6,002 nucleotides of DNA from 2-12-FULL-65-11 sp049679965 (GTDB lineage: Bacteria; Acidobacteriota; Vicinamibacteria; Vicinamibacterales; CAVVIG01). Numbering within the stretch: position 1 is the first letter of the stretch; each line of letters begins with the position of its first letter. The notes under the pieces were generated by a model that was not told where the DNA came from, did not search any database, and saw nothing but the letters and a program-made list of their open reading frames with translations. Of this stretch, positions 1 to 5,452 are shown piece after piece. The translations under genes were made by a program, and so were the position numbers. The stretch is from positions 1 through 6,002 of the forward strand of contig JBAUGX010000154.1 of assembly GCA_049679965.1 (NCBI GenBank). The letters run 5' to 3'.

Positions 1-1
1 G

Positions 2-2158
2 CCCGAGGTGGTGACACGCGACGATCAGGGCCGCGTCACCGTTCGCGCCACCCGCATCGATCGGCCGATCCTGCTCGACGGACGCCTTGATGACGCGCCG
101 TACCAGAGCGTGAAGGTGATTTCCGGCTTCGTGCAGCAGGAGCCTCTCGAAAACCAGCCCTCGAGCGAACAGACCGAAGCCTGGATTCTGTTCGACGACC
201 AGACGCTGTTCATCACGCTCCGCAACTGGGACAGCCAGCCCGAGCGGATGATCATGAACGAGCTGCGCAAGGACTCGTCGAACTTGATTCAGAACGAGCA
301 CGTCGTCATCACGCTCGACACGTTCGGGGACAAGCGCAACGGGTTTCTGTTCCTCGTCAACGCGCTCGGCGGCATGCTCGAGGAGGCGTTTTTCGACGAG
401 CGGAATCCTAGCCGCGACTGGAATACGGTGTGGAACGCCGTCGCGACCCGTTTCGGCGAGGGCTGGATTGTCGAGGTCGCCATCCCATTCAAGTCGCTCC
501 GCTACACGCCCGGCGCGGATCAGAGCTGGGGCATCCAAATCGGCCGCGTCATCCGGCACAAGAACGAGCGGGCGTGGCTGACGCCGGTGCCCCGCGCATT
601 CGGCAACGCCGTGTTCCGCGTCTCGGCGGCGGCCACCCTCGTCGGTCTCGAGACGCCGCCGCTCGCCAGGAACCTCGAAATCAAGCCCTACGCGATTACG
701 GGCCTGACGACGGACCGCACGGTGACGCCCAATGTGACCAACGATGGAACGGGGGACGTTGGCGTAGACCTCAAGCTCGGCCTGACGCGGAGCCTGACGG
801 GCGACCTGACCGTCAACACCGACTTTGCCCAGGTCGAAGAGGACGAGCAGCAGGTGAACCTCACCCGATTCAACCTGTTTTTTCCGGAGAAGCGCGAATT
901 CTTTCTCGAGGGGCAGGGCATCTTCAACTTCGGCGGCCGCTCGCCGACCGCCGCCAGCGACACGCCGATCATGTTCTTCAGCCGGCAGATCGGCATCGCC
1001 TCGGGCAAGCCCGTCCCGATCATCGCCGGCGGCCGCACGACCGGTCGCATCGGCGACTTCAACGTCGGCGTGGTCAACATCCAGACCGACGACCTGCAGT
1101 CGGGCACCGTGAGCGCCAGGACGACCAACTTCACCGTCGCGCGGATCCGGCGCGACATTCTCCGCCGCAGCAACGTGGGCGTGCTCTTCGCCAACCGGTC
1201 CGAATCGATCGCGGCCAACGGCTCGAACCAGACCTTCGGCGTCGATGCTGTCCTGTCGCTGTTCCAGAACGTGCGCTTCAACACGTACCTCGCCAGGACC
1301 GCGACGCCGGGAAAGTCGGGCAACGATCTCAGCTACCGGACCGAGTACGACTACACGGTCGATCGCTATGGTCTCAATCTCGAGTACTTGACCGTCGGGA
1401 GCAATTTCAACCCCGAGGTCGGATTTCTCCGGCGGCAGGATTTCGATCGATCGGCGGCGAGTGTGCGCTTCAGCCCGCGGCCGCGGCAGCAGCAGACGAT
1501 TCGCAAGTTCTACTACGAGGGGAGCTACAGCTACCTGACGACGGGGACGACGGGCCGGCTGGAGTCGCGCACGGCGGGCGCCGCGTTCCGGATCGAGTTT
1601 CAGAACAGCGATCGGATCAACCTCGAGACCAGCCGCGTGTACGAACTGCTTGTCAGGCCATTCCCGATTGCGACCGGTGTGCCCCCAGGGGCGATCATCC
1701 CCGTTGGGGCCTATGGCTGGCAGCAGACCGTCGTCTCCTATCAGCTCGGCACCCAGCGGCGCTTCAACGGCACGGTCAGCGTGGGTACAGGTACGTTCTA
1801 CAACGGCGATCAGAGGTCGGCGTCGTATCGCGGGCGCATCAGTGTGGCGACGCACCTGTCACTCGAGCCGCAGGTCGCCATCAACTGGGTGGACCTGCCG
1901 CAGGGGTCGTTCACCACCACGCTCGTCAGTACGCGCGCCACCATGCCGCTGACGCCGCGGATGTACGTGTCGGCGCTGCTGCAGTACAACTCGACCAACA
2001 CCTCGTTCAGCAGCAACATCCGCTTCCGCTGGGAGTACCAGCCCGGCAGCGAACTGTTCGTCGTGTATTCCGAGGGGCGCAATACCTCGCTCGACGGCTT
2101 CCCATCGCTCGACACGCGGGGACTTGTCGTCAAGTTCAACCGGCTGTTTCGACTGTAG
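2..2158 (+). CDS. CBM9-like / DUF5916 outer-membrane protein, 5' end missing
   Basis: The frame is open to the left edge, so the gene starts upstream. The first possible in-window start (GTG at 8) leaves 716 residues and no signal peptide, which an exported protein of this family should have. Numbering from that GTG: residues about 18-215 look like the carbohydrate-binding family 9-like domain (early ILLDGRLDDAPY). From about 222 (NLEIKPYAITGL) the DUF5916 region begins. Its hallmark spans about 262-306: a VNTDFAQVEEDEQQVNLTRF-type stretch, then FFPEKREFFLEGQGIFNFGG. The remainder alternates polar and aromatic residues like beta-strands of an outer-membrane barrel and ends in NRLFRL. Known: DUF5916 proteins are common in Acidobacteriota, Gemmatimonadota and Bacteroidota, and their function is unsettled. 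Inferred: a surface barrel with a sugar- or polymer-binding front domain. Overlapping plus-strand frames (e.g. 430-2250) are Arg/Pro-rich shadows. Family call is confident; the role is not. Confidence 0.9.
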   Translation, partial: PEVVTRDDQGRVTVRATRIDRPILLDGRLDDAPYQSVKVISGFVQQEPLENQPSSEQTEAWILFDDQTLFITLRNWDSQPERMIMNELRKDSSNLIQNEHVVITLDTFGDKRNGFLFLVNALGGMLEEAFFDERNPSRDWNTVWNAVATRFGEGWIVEVAIPFKSLRYTPGADQSWGIQIGRVIRHKNERAWLTPVPRAFGNAVFRVSAAATLVGLETPPLARNLEIKPYAITGLTTDRTVTPNVTNDGTGDVGVDLKLGLTRSLTGDLTVNTDFAQVEEDEQQVNLTRFNLFFPEKREFFLEGQGIFNFGGRSPTAASDTPIMFFSRQIGIASGKPVPIIAGGRTTGRIGDFNVGVVNIQTDDLQSGTVSARTTNFTVARIRRDILRRSNVGVLFANRSESIAANGSNQTFGVDAVLSLFQNVRFNTYLARTATPGKSGNDLSYRTEYDYTVDRYGLNLEYLTVGSNFNPEVGFLRRQDFDRSAASVRFSPRPRQQQTIRKFYYEGSYSYLTTGTTGRLESRTAGAAFRIEFQNSDRINLETSRVYELLVRPFPIATGVPPGAIIPVGAYGWQQTVVSYQLGTQRRFNGTVSVGTGTFYNGDQRSASYRGRISVATHLSLEPQVAINWVDLPQGSFTTTLVSTRATMPLTPRMYVSALLQYNSTNTSFSSNIRFRWEYQPGSELFVVYSEGRNTSLDGFPSLDTRGLVVKFNRLFRL

Positions 2159-2160
2159 GC

Positions 2161-2190
2161 GCCGTCCTCGCCGGCCTCTCCGGCTACGGC
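2161..2190. terminator. possible weak bidirectional terminator hairpin
   Basis: The 25-base gap between the two convergent genes and the tail of the minus-strand gene can fold. An outer GCCGT (2161-2165) pairs with ACGGC (2186-2190), and an inner GCCGG (2170-2174) pairs with CCGGC (2180-2184) around a 5-base loop. The two halves are separated by an uneven bulge (4 versus 1 bases). There is no T-tract on either side, so this is not a classic intrinsic terminator. Its placement between convergent stops is the main argument for it. Confidence 0.25.
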
Positions 2191-2816
2191 CTCGACACCG
2201 ACAGGCCGTCCACCTGCACTTCGAGGGCGTGGTTGATTCGGAAACCGTAGATGCCGTCGGTCCTGGCCGTCAGTCCCGTCTTGGGCGTCGTGTGCACAAC
2301 GGTCCCGTTGACGACGTAATCGATCTTGTCGGCCCCCACGCGCACCTCGAGCGCGTTGACGGACCGGCCACTGGCGTCTGGCCTCCTGACGGCGGCATTC
2401 CGCGTGTTGGGCGCCACGTTACGCGGCTCGGCGTTCCCTTCCCGGCGCTTGAGGAGCCACGTCCCGTCCTGCGCCACCATGAAGTAGAGGTAGTTCTGTG
2501 CCGGCCCACCGAGATCGGTCCCGCCCAACACGAGTCCGTAATAGTTCGTGTGGTTGCTTGGCTTGAGGAGCGTGAAGGTTCCCTTGAGGGTGTATGCCCC
2601 CGTGGCCGTATTGGCCGGATTCCAGAAAACGGCGGCCTGAGGATTGTTCGTCCGGAAGCCCGTACCCTCCGCGACGAATGTGATGCTGCCTGCCGCGTCA
2701 GGATCCGACGCGCTCGTGCTCCGATCGACACGCAGCATCCAGCCCCTTGGGGCCTGGGCAGCCAGTGGGATGACAGCCAGCAGCGCAAGTAGTCCAATAC
2801 ACACGTGACGCTTCAT
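2184..2816 (-). CDS. secreted protein, probable concanavalin A-like (DUF1080-like) fold
   Basis: A 210-residue protein. The N-terminus is a clear Sec signal peptide (MKRHVCIGLLALLAVIPLAAQA, with cleavage likely after residue 22 at AQA). The mature part is rich in short beta-strands. It contains a YYGLVLGGTDLGGPAQNYLY segment (about residues 91-110), a FMVAQDGTWLLKRREG strand pair, then NALEVRVGADKIDYVVNG and a final TDGIYGFRINHALEVQVDG. This pattern resembles the jelly-roll (LamG/3-keto-disaccharide hydrolase, DUF1080-like) sandwiches that bind or process glycans. I see no catalytic residues I can name, so binding is as likely as catalysis. The start is fixed by a perfect AGGAGG 8 bases upstream. 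It lies 44 bases downstream of the PagL-like gene on the same strand, probably in one transcript. The gene is certain; the fold is a judgement from pattern and the function is unknown. Confidence 0.85.
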   Translation of the reverse strand: MKRHVCIGLLALLAVIPLAAQAPRGWMLRVDRSTSASDPDAAGSITFVAEGTGFRTNNPQAAVFWNPANTATGAYTLKGTFTLLKPSNHTNYYGLVLGGTDLGGPAQNYLYFMVAQDGTWLLKRREGNAEPRNVAPNTRNAAVRRPDASGRSVNALEVRVGADKIDYVVNGTVVHTTPKTGLTARTDGIYGFRINHALEVQVDGLSVSRP

Positions 2817-2824
2817 CTCTCTCT

Positions 2825-2830
2825 CCTCCT
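2825..2830 (-). promoter_or_regulatory. strong Shine-Dalgarno AGGAGG
   Basis: Read on the minus strand, AGGAGG is followed by an 8-base GA-repeat spacer (GAGAGAGAG-like) and then the ATG at 2816-2814. It is the strongest ribosome binding site in the window and fixes the start of the secreted beta-sandwich protein. Confidence 0.85.
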
Positions 2831-2860
2831 ACCGATCGACGACCAACCCAATTGTCGGCC

Positions 2861-3436
2861 CTACGGACGCAGCACCCATTCGATGCCGGCCAGTATCGTT
2901 GCGGCGTTGATGCCGAGATTTCGGCCGACGGTGTCGGCATTCGAAATGTGGTGGTTGCGAAACTCGAAGACCAGGCACGGCCCCTTGTCACGGGTCTGGC
3001 GCCAGCCAACACCCATGAAGAGCTGAAAGTTGAAGGTCCGGTCGATCTCCGGCACATCGAGCGACGTCCACAAGAGGCCGGCGCCCGCGTGGACGTATGG
3101 CACCCACCCGCCGCTGGTCTTCAGATAATAACGACCTGCCAGCCCGCCCAGCCCCGCGGCCAGCGCCGCCTGCGGCCGATCGTACAGGAAAACGGTGCCT
3201 TCTCCGTACAGCTCCAGGCGGTCGGTGACGAACCATCCCATCCGCGGATGAAATGCCACGAACGTGATCTCGCTCTGCGTCTGACCAAAGATCGGCCGCC
3301 AGCTGTGACCCCAGCCGCCGATCAGGCCGCGCGTGCGGAAGCCTTCGCCGACCGGTGCCTCCTGGGCGCCAGCAGGCGCGGAAACACTCGCGACGATCAA
3401 TGCGCCGAACACGAATGCCTTTCCCGGTAGTGACAT
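2861..3436 (-). CDS. PagL-like lipid A 3-O-deacylase / acyloxyacyl hydrolase family barrel
   Basis: A 191-residue protein from the ATG at 3436-3434. This start gives an immediate signal peptide (MSLPGKAFVFGALIVASVSAPAGA, cleavage likely after residue 24). An in-frame TTG at 3475 would add 13 residues ahead of the signal and is less likely. The mature part looks like an 8-strand outer-membrane barrel, as in PagL, which removes the 3-O-linked acyl chain of lipid A at the outer membrane. The C-terminal signature is EFRNHHISNADTVGRNLGIN (residues 158-177). H163 and S165 match the catalytic His and Ser of Pseudomonas PagL (H126, S128). The residue 12 after the Ser, Glu140 in that enzyme, is Asn here (N177). 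Asn at this place is, from memory, common in divergent family members. The length is slightly above classic PagL. It leads a minus-strand pair with the secreted protein downstream and diverges from the redox cluster. Family is likely; activity is uncertain because of the Asn. Confidence 0.82.
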   Translation of the reverse strand: MSLPGKAFVFGALIVASVSAPAGAQEAPVGEGFRTRGLIGGWGHSWRPIFGQTQSEITFVAFHPRMGWFVTDRLELYGEGTVFLYDRPQAALAAGLGGLAGRYYLKTSGGWVPYVHAGAGLLWTSLDVPEIDRTFNFQLFMGVGWRQTRDKGPCLVFEFRNHHISNADTVGRNLGINAATILAGIEWVLRP

Positions 3437-3590
3437 GATCCGCCAGGCGTCGGCTACGGTACTTCGACGCAACAACCGCGCGAATCGGTCCCGCTGACAC
3501 GCCGATTGCGTGACGCTGGCGAAGGGTCGTCAACGCGAGAGTAGCGGACCGGCGAGACTCGTCGTAAGATGCCCCACGCTGGAGGGTGAT
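3437..3590. other. divergent intergenic region, presumed to hold promoters for both directions
   Basis: These 154 bases separate the minus-strand PagL-like gene from the plus-strand redox cluster, so both units must be transcribed from here or from beyond. I looked for -35/-10 pairs. The best -10-like hexamer is TAAGAT (3565-3570, 4 of 6 to consensus), but it has no credible -35 element about 17 bases upstream. No strong operator-like inverted repeat was seen. Only the ribosome binding site at its right end is clear. Confidence 0.4.
3581..3586 (+). promoter_or_regulatory. Shine-Dalgarno GGAGGG for the Tat-exported protein
   Basis: GGAGGG is followed by TGAT and the ATG at 3591, a short but workable spacing. 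It selects this ATG over the in-frame upstream start at 3510, which would place about 27 residues before the Tat signal. It also argues that the Tat-signal frame is really translated. Confidence 0.75.
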
Positions 3591-3891
3591 ATGGAATCGA
3601 AGACGACCAAGGTCTCTCGCCGGAACGTGTTGAAGAAGGCAGCCATTGTCGGCGGCGGCGCCGCGGCGACTTTGATGGGCGGACGTCGTCTTCGACAATC
3701 CGCCCACGGCGACGCTCGACACATCAAAAGCGTCGGTCCAGCAGGTGACGATGAGCGCGCTCGACGAGAACCGGGTGGTGGTGCGCACCGAGGCGTGCCA
3801 GGTCTGCTACACCATCGTCGGCCAGGCGGTCGCCAACTACACCCCGGCGCGGATTCTCGGCCACGGCGCGGTGGTCATCACCTTCACATAG
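3591..3891 (+). pseudogene. small Tat-exported protein, split by an apparent frameshift
   Basis: The first frame gives a textbook twin-arginine signal: MESKTTKVSRRNVLKK (RR at residues 10-11), then the hydrophobic run AAIVGGGAAATLM. Soon after M29 this frame turns into Arg/Gly/His-rich shadow sequence running to 3905. The next frame (+1) is open from 3676 to the TAG at 3889-3891. It reads as a believable protein (ADVVFDNPPTATLDTSK, then VQQVTMSALDENRVVV, EACQVCYTIVGQ, ending GAVVITFT) with G/C at most third codon positions. Joining the frames by ignoring one base between 3678 and 3682, for example one G of the GGG at 3677-3679, gives about 99 residues with a normal Tat cleavage region. The mature part is beta-rich with one CxxC pair and fits no family I recognise. 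It is the first gene of the redox cluster, 24 bases before the cytochrome. It may be a true pseudogene, an assembly or sequencing indel, or a recoding event. The frameshift itself is well supported. Confidence 0.7.
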
Positions 3892-3903
3892 GGCAAACGT
3901 ATT

Positions 3904-3907
3904 AGGA
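3904..3907 (+). promoter_or_regulatory. Shine-Dalgarno AGGA for the cytochrome c gene
   Basis: AGGA lies 8 bases before the ATG at 3916. It is just outside the stem-loop that buries the start codon, so the 16S pairing site is free while the start codon is not. Confidence 0.6.
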
Positions 3908-3909
3908 TC

Positions 3910-3935
3910 GCTCCCATGAGGCTGCTCGTGGGAGC
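3910..3935 (+). promoter_or_regulatory. stem-loop enclosing the cytochrome c start codon
   Basis: Left arm 3910-3920 (GCTCCCATGAG) pairs with right arm 3925-3935 (CTCGTGGGAGC) around a 4-base loop, GCTG. The result is 11 consecutive pairs, ten Watson-Crick and one U-G (T3917 with G3928). The ATG (3916-3918) is in the middle of the stem. Such a structure in the mRNA would hinder initiation unless it is melted, for example by ribosomes finishing the upstream frame at 3889-3891, 18 bases before the hairpin, or at 3903-3905 if they stay in the Tat-signal frame. Structure is seen in the sequence; regulation is inferred. Confidence 0.5.
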
Positions 3936-4311
3936 CGGTCTGCTGTCGGCCTGGCTGGCCGCGTCCGCGTGCGTGCAGGCGCAGCCGGCGACCGACACAG
4001 GCGATCCGGGCTTCCCCTTCGGTCCGAGCACGGGCGGCGTGCAGCCGCTCGCGTACGTGCAGGACATCAAGCCCATCCTCGATCAGGACTGCGTCGAGTG
4101 CCATGGTCCCGGGAACGACGAGAGCGACTACAGGGTCGACACGTATGCCCAGGTGATGCGCAAGCAGCGGCCCGGCGACGCCAGCAGCACGCTCGTGGTG
4201 AATGTCGTTCCTGGCGGCGAGATGCATCAGTACTGGACCGGCGACCGGATTACCAAGGCCACGATGGTGTTCCGGTGGATGGTCTACTACAACGCGGCGG
4301 AGACGCGATGA
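3916..4311 (+). CDS. mono-haem c-type cytochrome, planctomycete cytochrome C (PSCyt1)-like
   Basis: A 131-residue protein. Residues 1-22 form a signal peptide (MRLLVGAGLLSAWLAASACVQA). Cleavage after VQA is likely, but Cys19 in AASAC also allows a lipoprotein reading. The haem-binding motif CVECH is at residues 59-63 (4090-4104), inside AYVQDIKPILDQDCVECHG, the typical opening of the PSCyt1-type cytochrome domain. YRVDTYAQVM follows, as in that family. The end, GDRITKATMVFRWMVYYNAAE, matches its usual final helix, where family members carry a WI-x-x-GA-like ending. The distal haem ligand is probably Met103 (GGEMHQYW) by position, with M117 or M122 as alternatives. It would act as a small periplasmic electron carrier. 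Its stop overlaps the start of the DUF3570 gene (ATGA, 4308-4311), so the two are probably translationally coupled and made in related amounts. Cytochrome c identity is secure; the partner is inferred from gene order. Confidence 0.88.
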   Translation: MRLLVGAGLLSAWLAASACVQAQPATDTGDPGFPFGPSTGGVQPLAYVQDIKPILDQDCVECHGPGNDESDYRVDTYAQVMRKQRPGDASSTLVVNVVPGGEMHQYWTGDRITKATMVFRWMVYYNAAETR

Positions 4312-5387
4312 GCGGACGGTGGGTCCTGGCCGTTGCCGCCGGACTCTGTCCCTGCCTGATCGCCACCGGGAGCTGGGCGCAGACCAACGAAGTGAGCGTT
4401 CAATTCCATGGATTCCAGGACACGCGTGGGGTGACCGTGCTCACGCCGAACGTGGATGTCAGCCAGGACGTCACGGATCGGATCAGCGTGAAAGGCAGCT
4501 ACGCCATGGACGCGATCTCACAGGCCTCCGATTCCTGCGCGCGGTGCCATCACCACGGCATCGACACCAAGCGAAAGGTCGGCGGAGCGTCGGTCACTGG
4601 TAAGTTCGGCAGTCTCAAGATCAGCGCTGGGGGCGCCTACAGCCGGGAGAATTTCTATCGCTCGACGACGGCCCACACCTCAGTGTCGCGCGACCTCAAG
4701 AACGGCAACACCACGGTCGCCGGCGGGTATTCGTTTTCCTTGAACCGACCGACCGTCCACCCGACGCCGGAGGTGAGGAACCAGTACGCCAACGGCGGCT
4801 TCGCGTCGATCACGCAGACGCTGTCACGCACGACCATCGGCCAGATGGGCTACGAACTGGGGATCGTGACCGGATACCAGGACAATCCGTACCTGCGCAC
4901 GAGCGTCAACGGCGTCATGACGCTCGGCCACGTGCCCGACCGGCGCACGAGACACACGCTCACCGGGCGACTGCGCCAGGCGCTGCCCGGCGACACGTTC
5001 GTCGAGGCCGATTACCGCCGGTACTTCGACGACTGGGGCGTTCGATCGACGGCGGTCAGCGCGGGTCTCTCGCATCGATTCGCGTCCCAGGTCCTGGGAC
5101 GCTTCGCCTATCGTTGGTATTCCCAGGCCGGCGCATCCTTCTACCAGCCGTCGTACGCCGGGCCGGTCCCGCGGTATTTCACGGCGGACTTCCGGCTGGC
5201 GCCGTTCACCTCGGGGCTGTATACGGGTGAGGTCGTCGTTACCCCCCGGCGACGATTGCTGTGGCTGCCGGACGGTGCAGGGTTCACGCTGCAGTACGAT
5301 CGCTACCGAGCCGACAACGGCTTCGACGCCGCGATTTTCTCGACGGGCGTTCGGATCCCGATCAGGTTGCGTGATCTGACAAATTGA
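4308..5387 (+). CDS. DUF3570-family outer-membrane beta-barrel with a CxxCH haem-binding motif
   Basis: A 359-residue protein. The ATG at 4308 is chosen because it follows GGAG (4299-4302) at 5 bases, overlaps the cytochrome stop (ATGA), and begins a signal peptide (MSGRWVLAVAAGLCPCLIATGSWA, cleavage likely after residue 24). The frame is open further upstream, but that part is a shadow of the cytochrome gene. The rest is beta-barrel-like, with DUF3570 landmarks: GVTVLTPNVDVSQDVTDRIS (residues 41-60), AYSRENFYRST, GYQDNPYLRTS, YRRYFDDWGVRS, YRWYSQAGASFYQ and YFTADFRLAPF. Between the third and fourth predicted strands sits DSCARCHHHG, so C77, C80 and H81 (4536-4550) form a c-haem attachment motif followed by two more His. 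I recall no CxxCH at this site in ordinary DUF3570 proteins. The last strand (FDAAIFSTGVRIPI) is followed by RLRDLTN, and the stop codon lies in a 22-bp repeat. Role inferred: electron or redox transfer at the outer membrane, fed by the cytochrome. DUF3570 genes are often, as I recall, found with thioredoxin and ApbE genes. The family call is good; haem attachment is untested. Confidence 0.85.
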   Translation: MSGRWVLAVAAGLCPCLIATGSWAQTNEVSVQFHGFQDTRGVTVLTPNVDVSQDVTDRISVKGSYAMDAISQASDSCARCHHHGIDTKRKVGGASVTGKFGSLKISAGGAYSRENFYRSTTAHTSVSRDLKNGNTTVAGGYSFSLNRPTVHPTPEVRNQYANGGFASITQTLSRTTIGQMGYELGIVTGYQDNPYLRTSVNGVMTLGHVPDRRTRHTLTGRLRQALPGDTFVEADYRRYFDDWGVRSTAVSAGLSHRFASQVLGRFAYRWYSQAGASFYQPSYAGPVPRYFTADFRLAPFTSGLYTGEVVVTPRRRLLWLPDGAGFTLQYDRYRADNGFDAAIFSTGVRIPIRLRDLTN

Positions 5388-5427
5388 TCACTACGTGGGG
5401 TCCGGTTGATCACTACGTGGGGTCCGG
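5384..5427. repeat. perfect 22-bp tandem duplication
   Basis: Two identical 22-base units lie head to tail at 5384-5405 and 5406-5427. Each begins TTGATCACTACG and ends TGGGGTCCGG. The TGA stop of the DUF3570 gene (5385-5387) is inside the first unit. The second unit runs directly into the palindrome at 5421-5440. Confidence 0.9.
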
Positions 5428-5440
5428 CTTCAGCCGGACC
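5421..5440. repeat. REP-like palindrome GGTCCGGCT-TC-AGCCGGACC
   Basis: A perfect 9-bp inverted repeat (5421-5429 with 5432-5440) around a 2-base centre, preceded by CGTGGG. No T-tract follows, so it is not a standard terminator. It ends 3 bases before the GAGG ribosome binding site of the thioredoxin gene (5444-5447) and could affect mRNA stability or initiation there. A related copy starts at the right edge. I associate such short palindromes between genes with Vicinamibacteria-type Acidobacteriota, from memory only. Confidence 0.75.
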
Positions 5441-5443
5441 GCT

Positions 5444-5447
5444 GAGG
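5444..5447 (+). promoter_or_regulatory. Shine-Dalgarno GAGG for the thioredoxin-like gene
   Basis: GAGG is followed by 5 bases and the ATG at 5453. It selects this start rather than the in-frame ATG at 5384, whose extra 23 residues would be translated repeat sequence and would spoil the signal peptide. Confidence 0.65.
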
Positions 5448-5452
5448 TAACG

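Noticed and set aside
688..1323. A 211-codon minus-strand frame opposite the DUF5916 gene
   Set aside because: It lies antisense to well-recognised family motifs, with Arg/Ser/Val-rich composition and no plausible ribosome binding site or neighbour.
430..2250. A 606-codon open frame on the plus strand inside the DUF5916 gene
   Set aside because: Its product is dominated by Arg, Pro, Gln and His with no domain or signal, the usual shadow of a GC-rich gene. The other frame gives clear DUF5916 signatures.
3565..3570. TAAGAT as a -10 promoter element for the redox cluster
   Set aside because: It matches only 4 of 6 bases, and the sequence about 17 bases upstream (TAGCGG) is not a credible -35. 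Promoters in such GC-rich bacteria are also poorly defined by this model.
3673..3684. Programmed frameshift of the RF2 (CTTTGA) type in the Tat protein
   Set aside because: CTT-TGA is present, but in the frame of the tail, not of the signal peptide. The ribosome would not meet that stop before the switch, so the known mechanism does not fit.
2988..3788. A 266-codon minus-strand frame across the intergenic region and the PagL-like gene
   Set aside because: It is a frame shadow of the PagL-like gene, covers both the divergent gap and the start of the Tat gene, and reads as Arg-rich low-information sequence.
3969..4307. Upstream extension of the DUF3570 frame through the cytochrome gene
   Set aside because: The extension is Arg-rich shadow sequence. 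The ATG at 4308 has a GGAG site, a stop-start overlap and an immediate signal peptide.
5421..5440. Rho-independent terminator after the DUF3570 gene
   Set aside because: The stem is strong, but no run of T follows. The next bases lead straight into a ribosome binding site, and a similar palindrome occurs again at the right edge.
5384..5452. Upstream ATG for the thioredoxin gene at 5384
   Set aside because: The added residues (including VGSGFSRTAEV) are translated repeat DNA ahead of a normal signal peptide, and GAGG points to the ATG at 5453.
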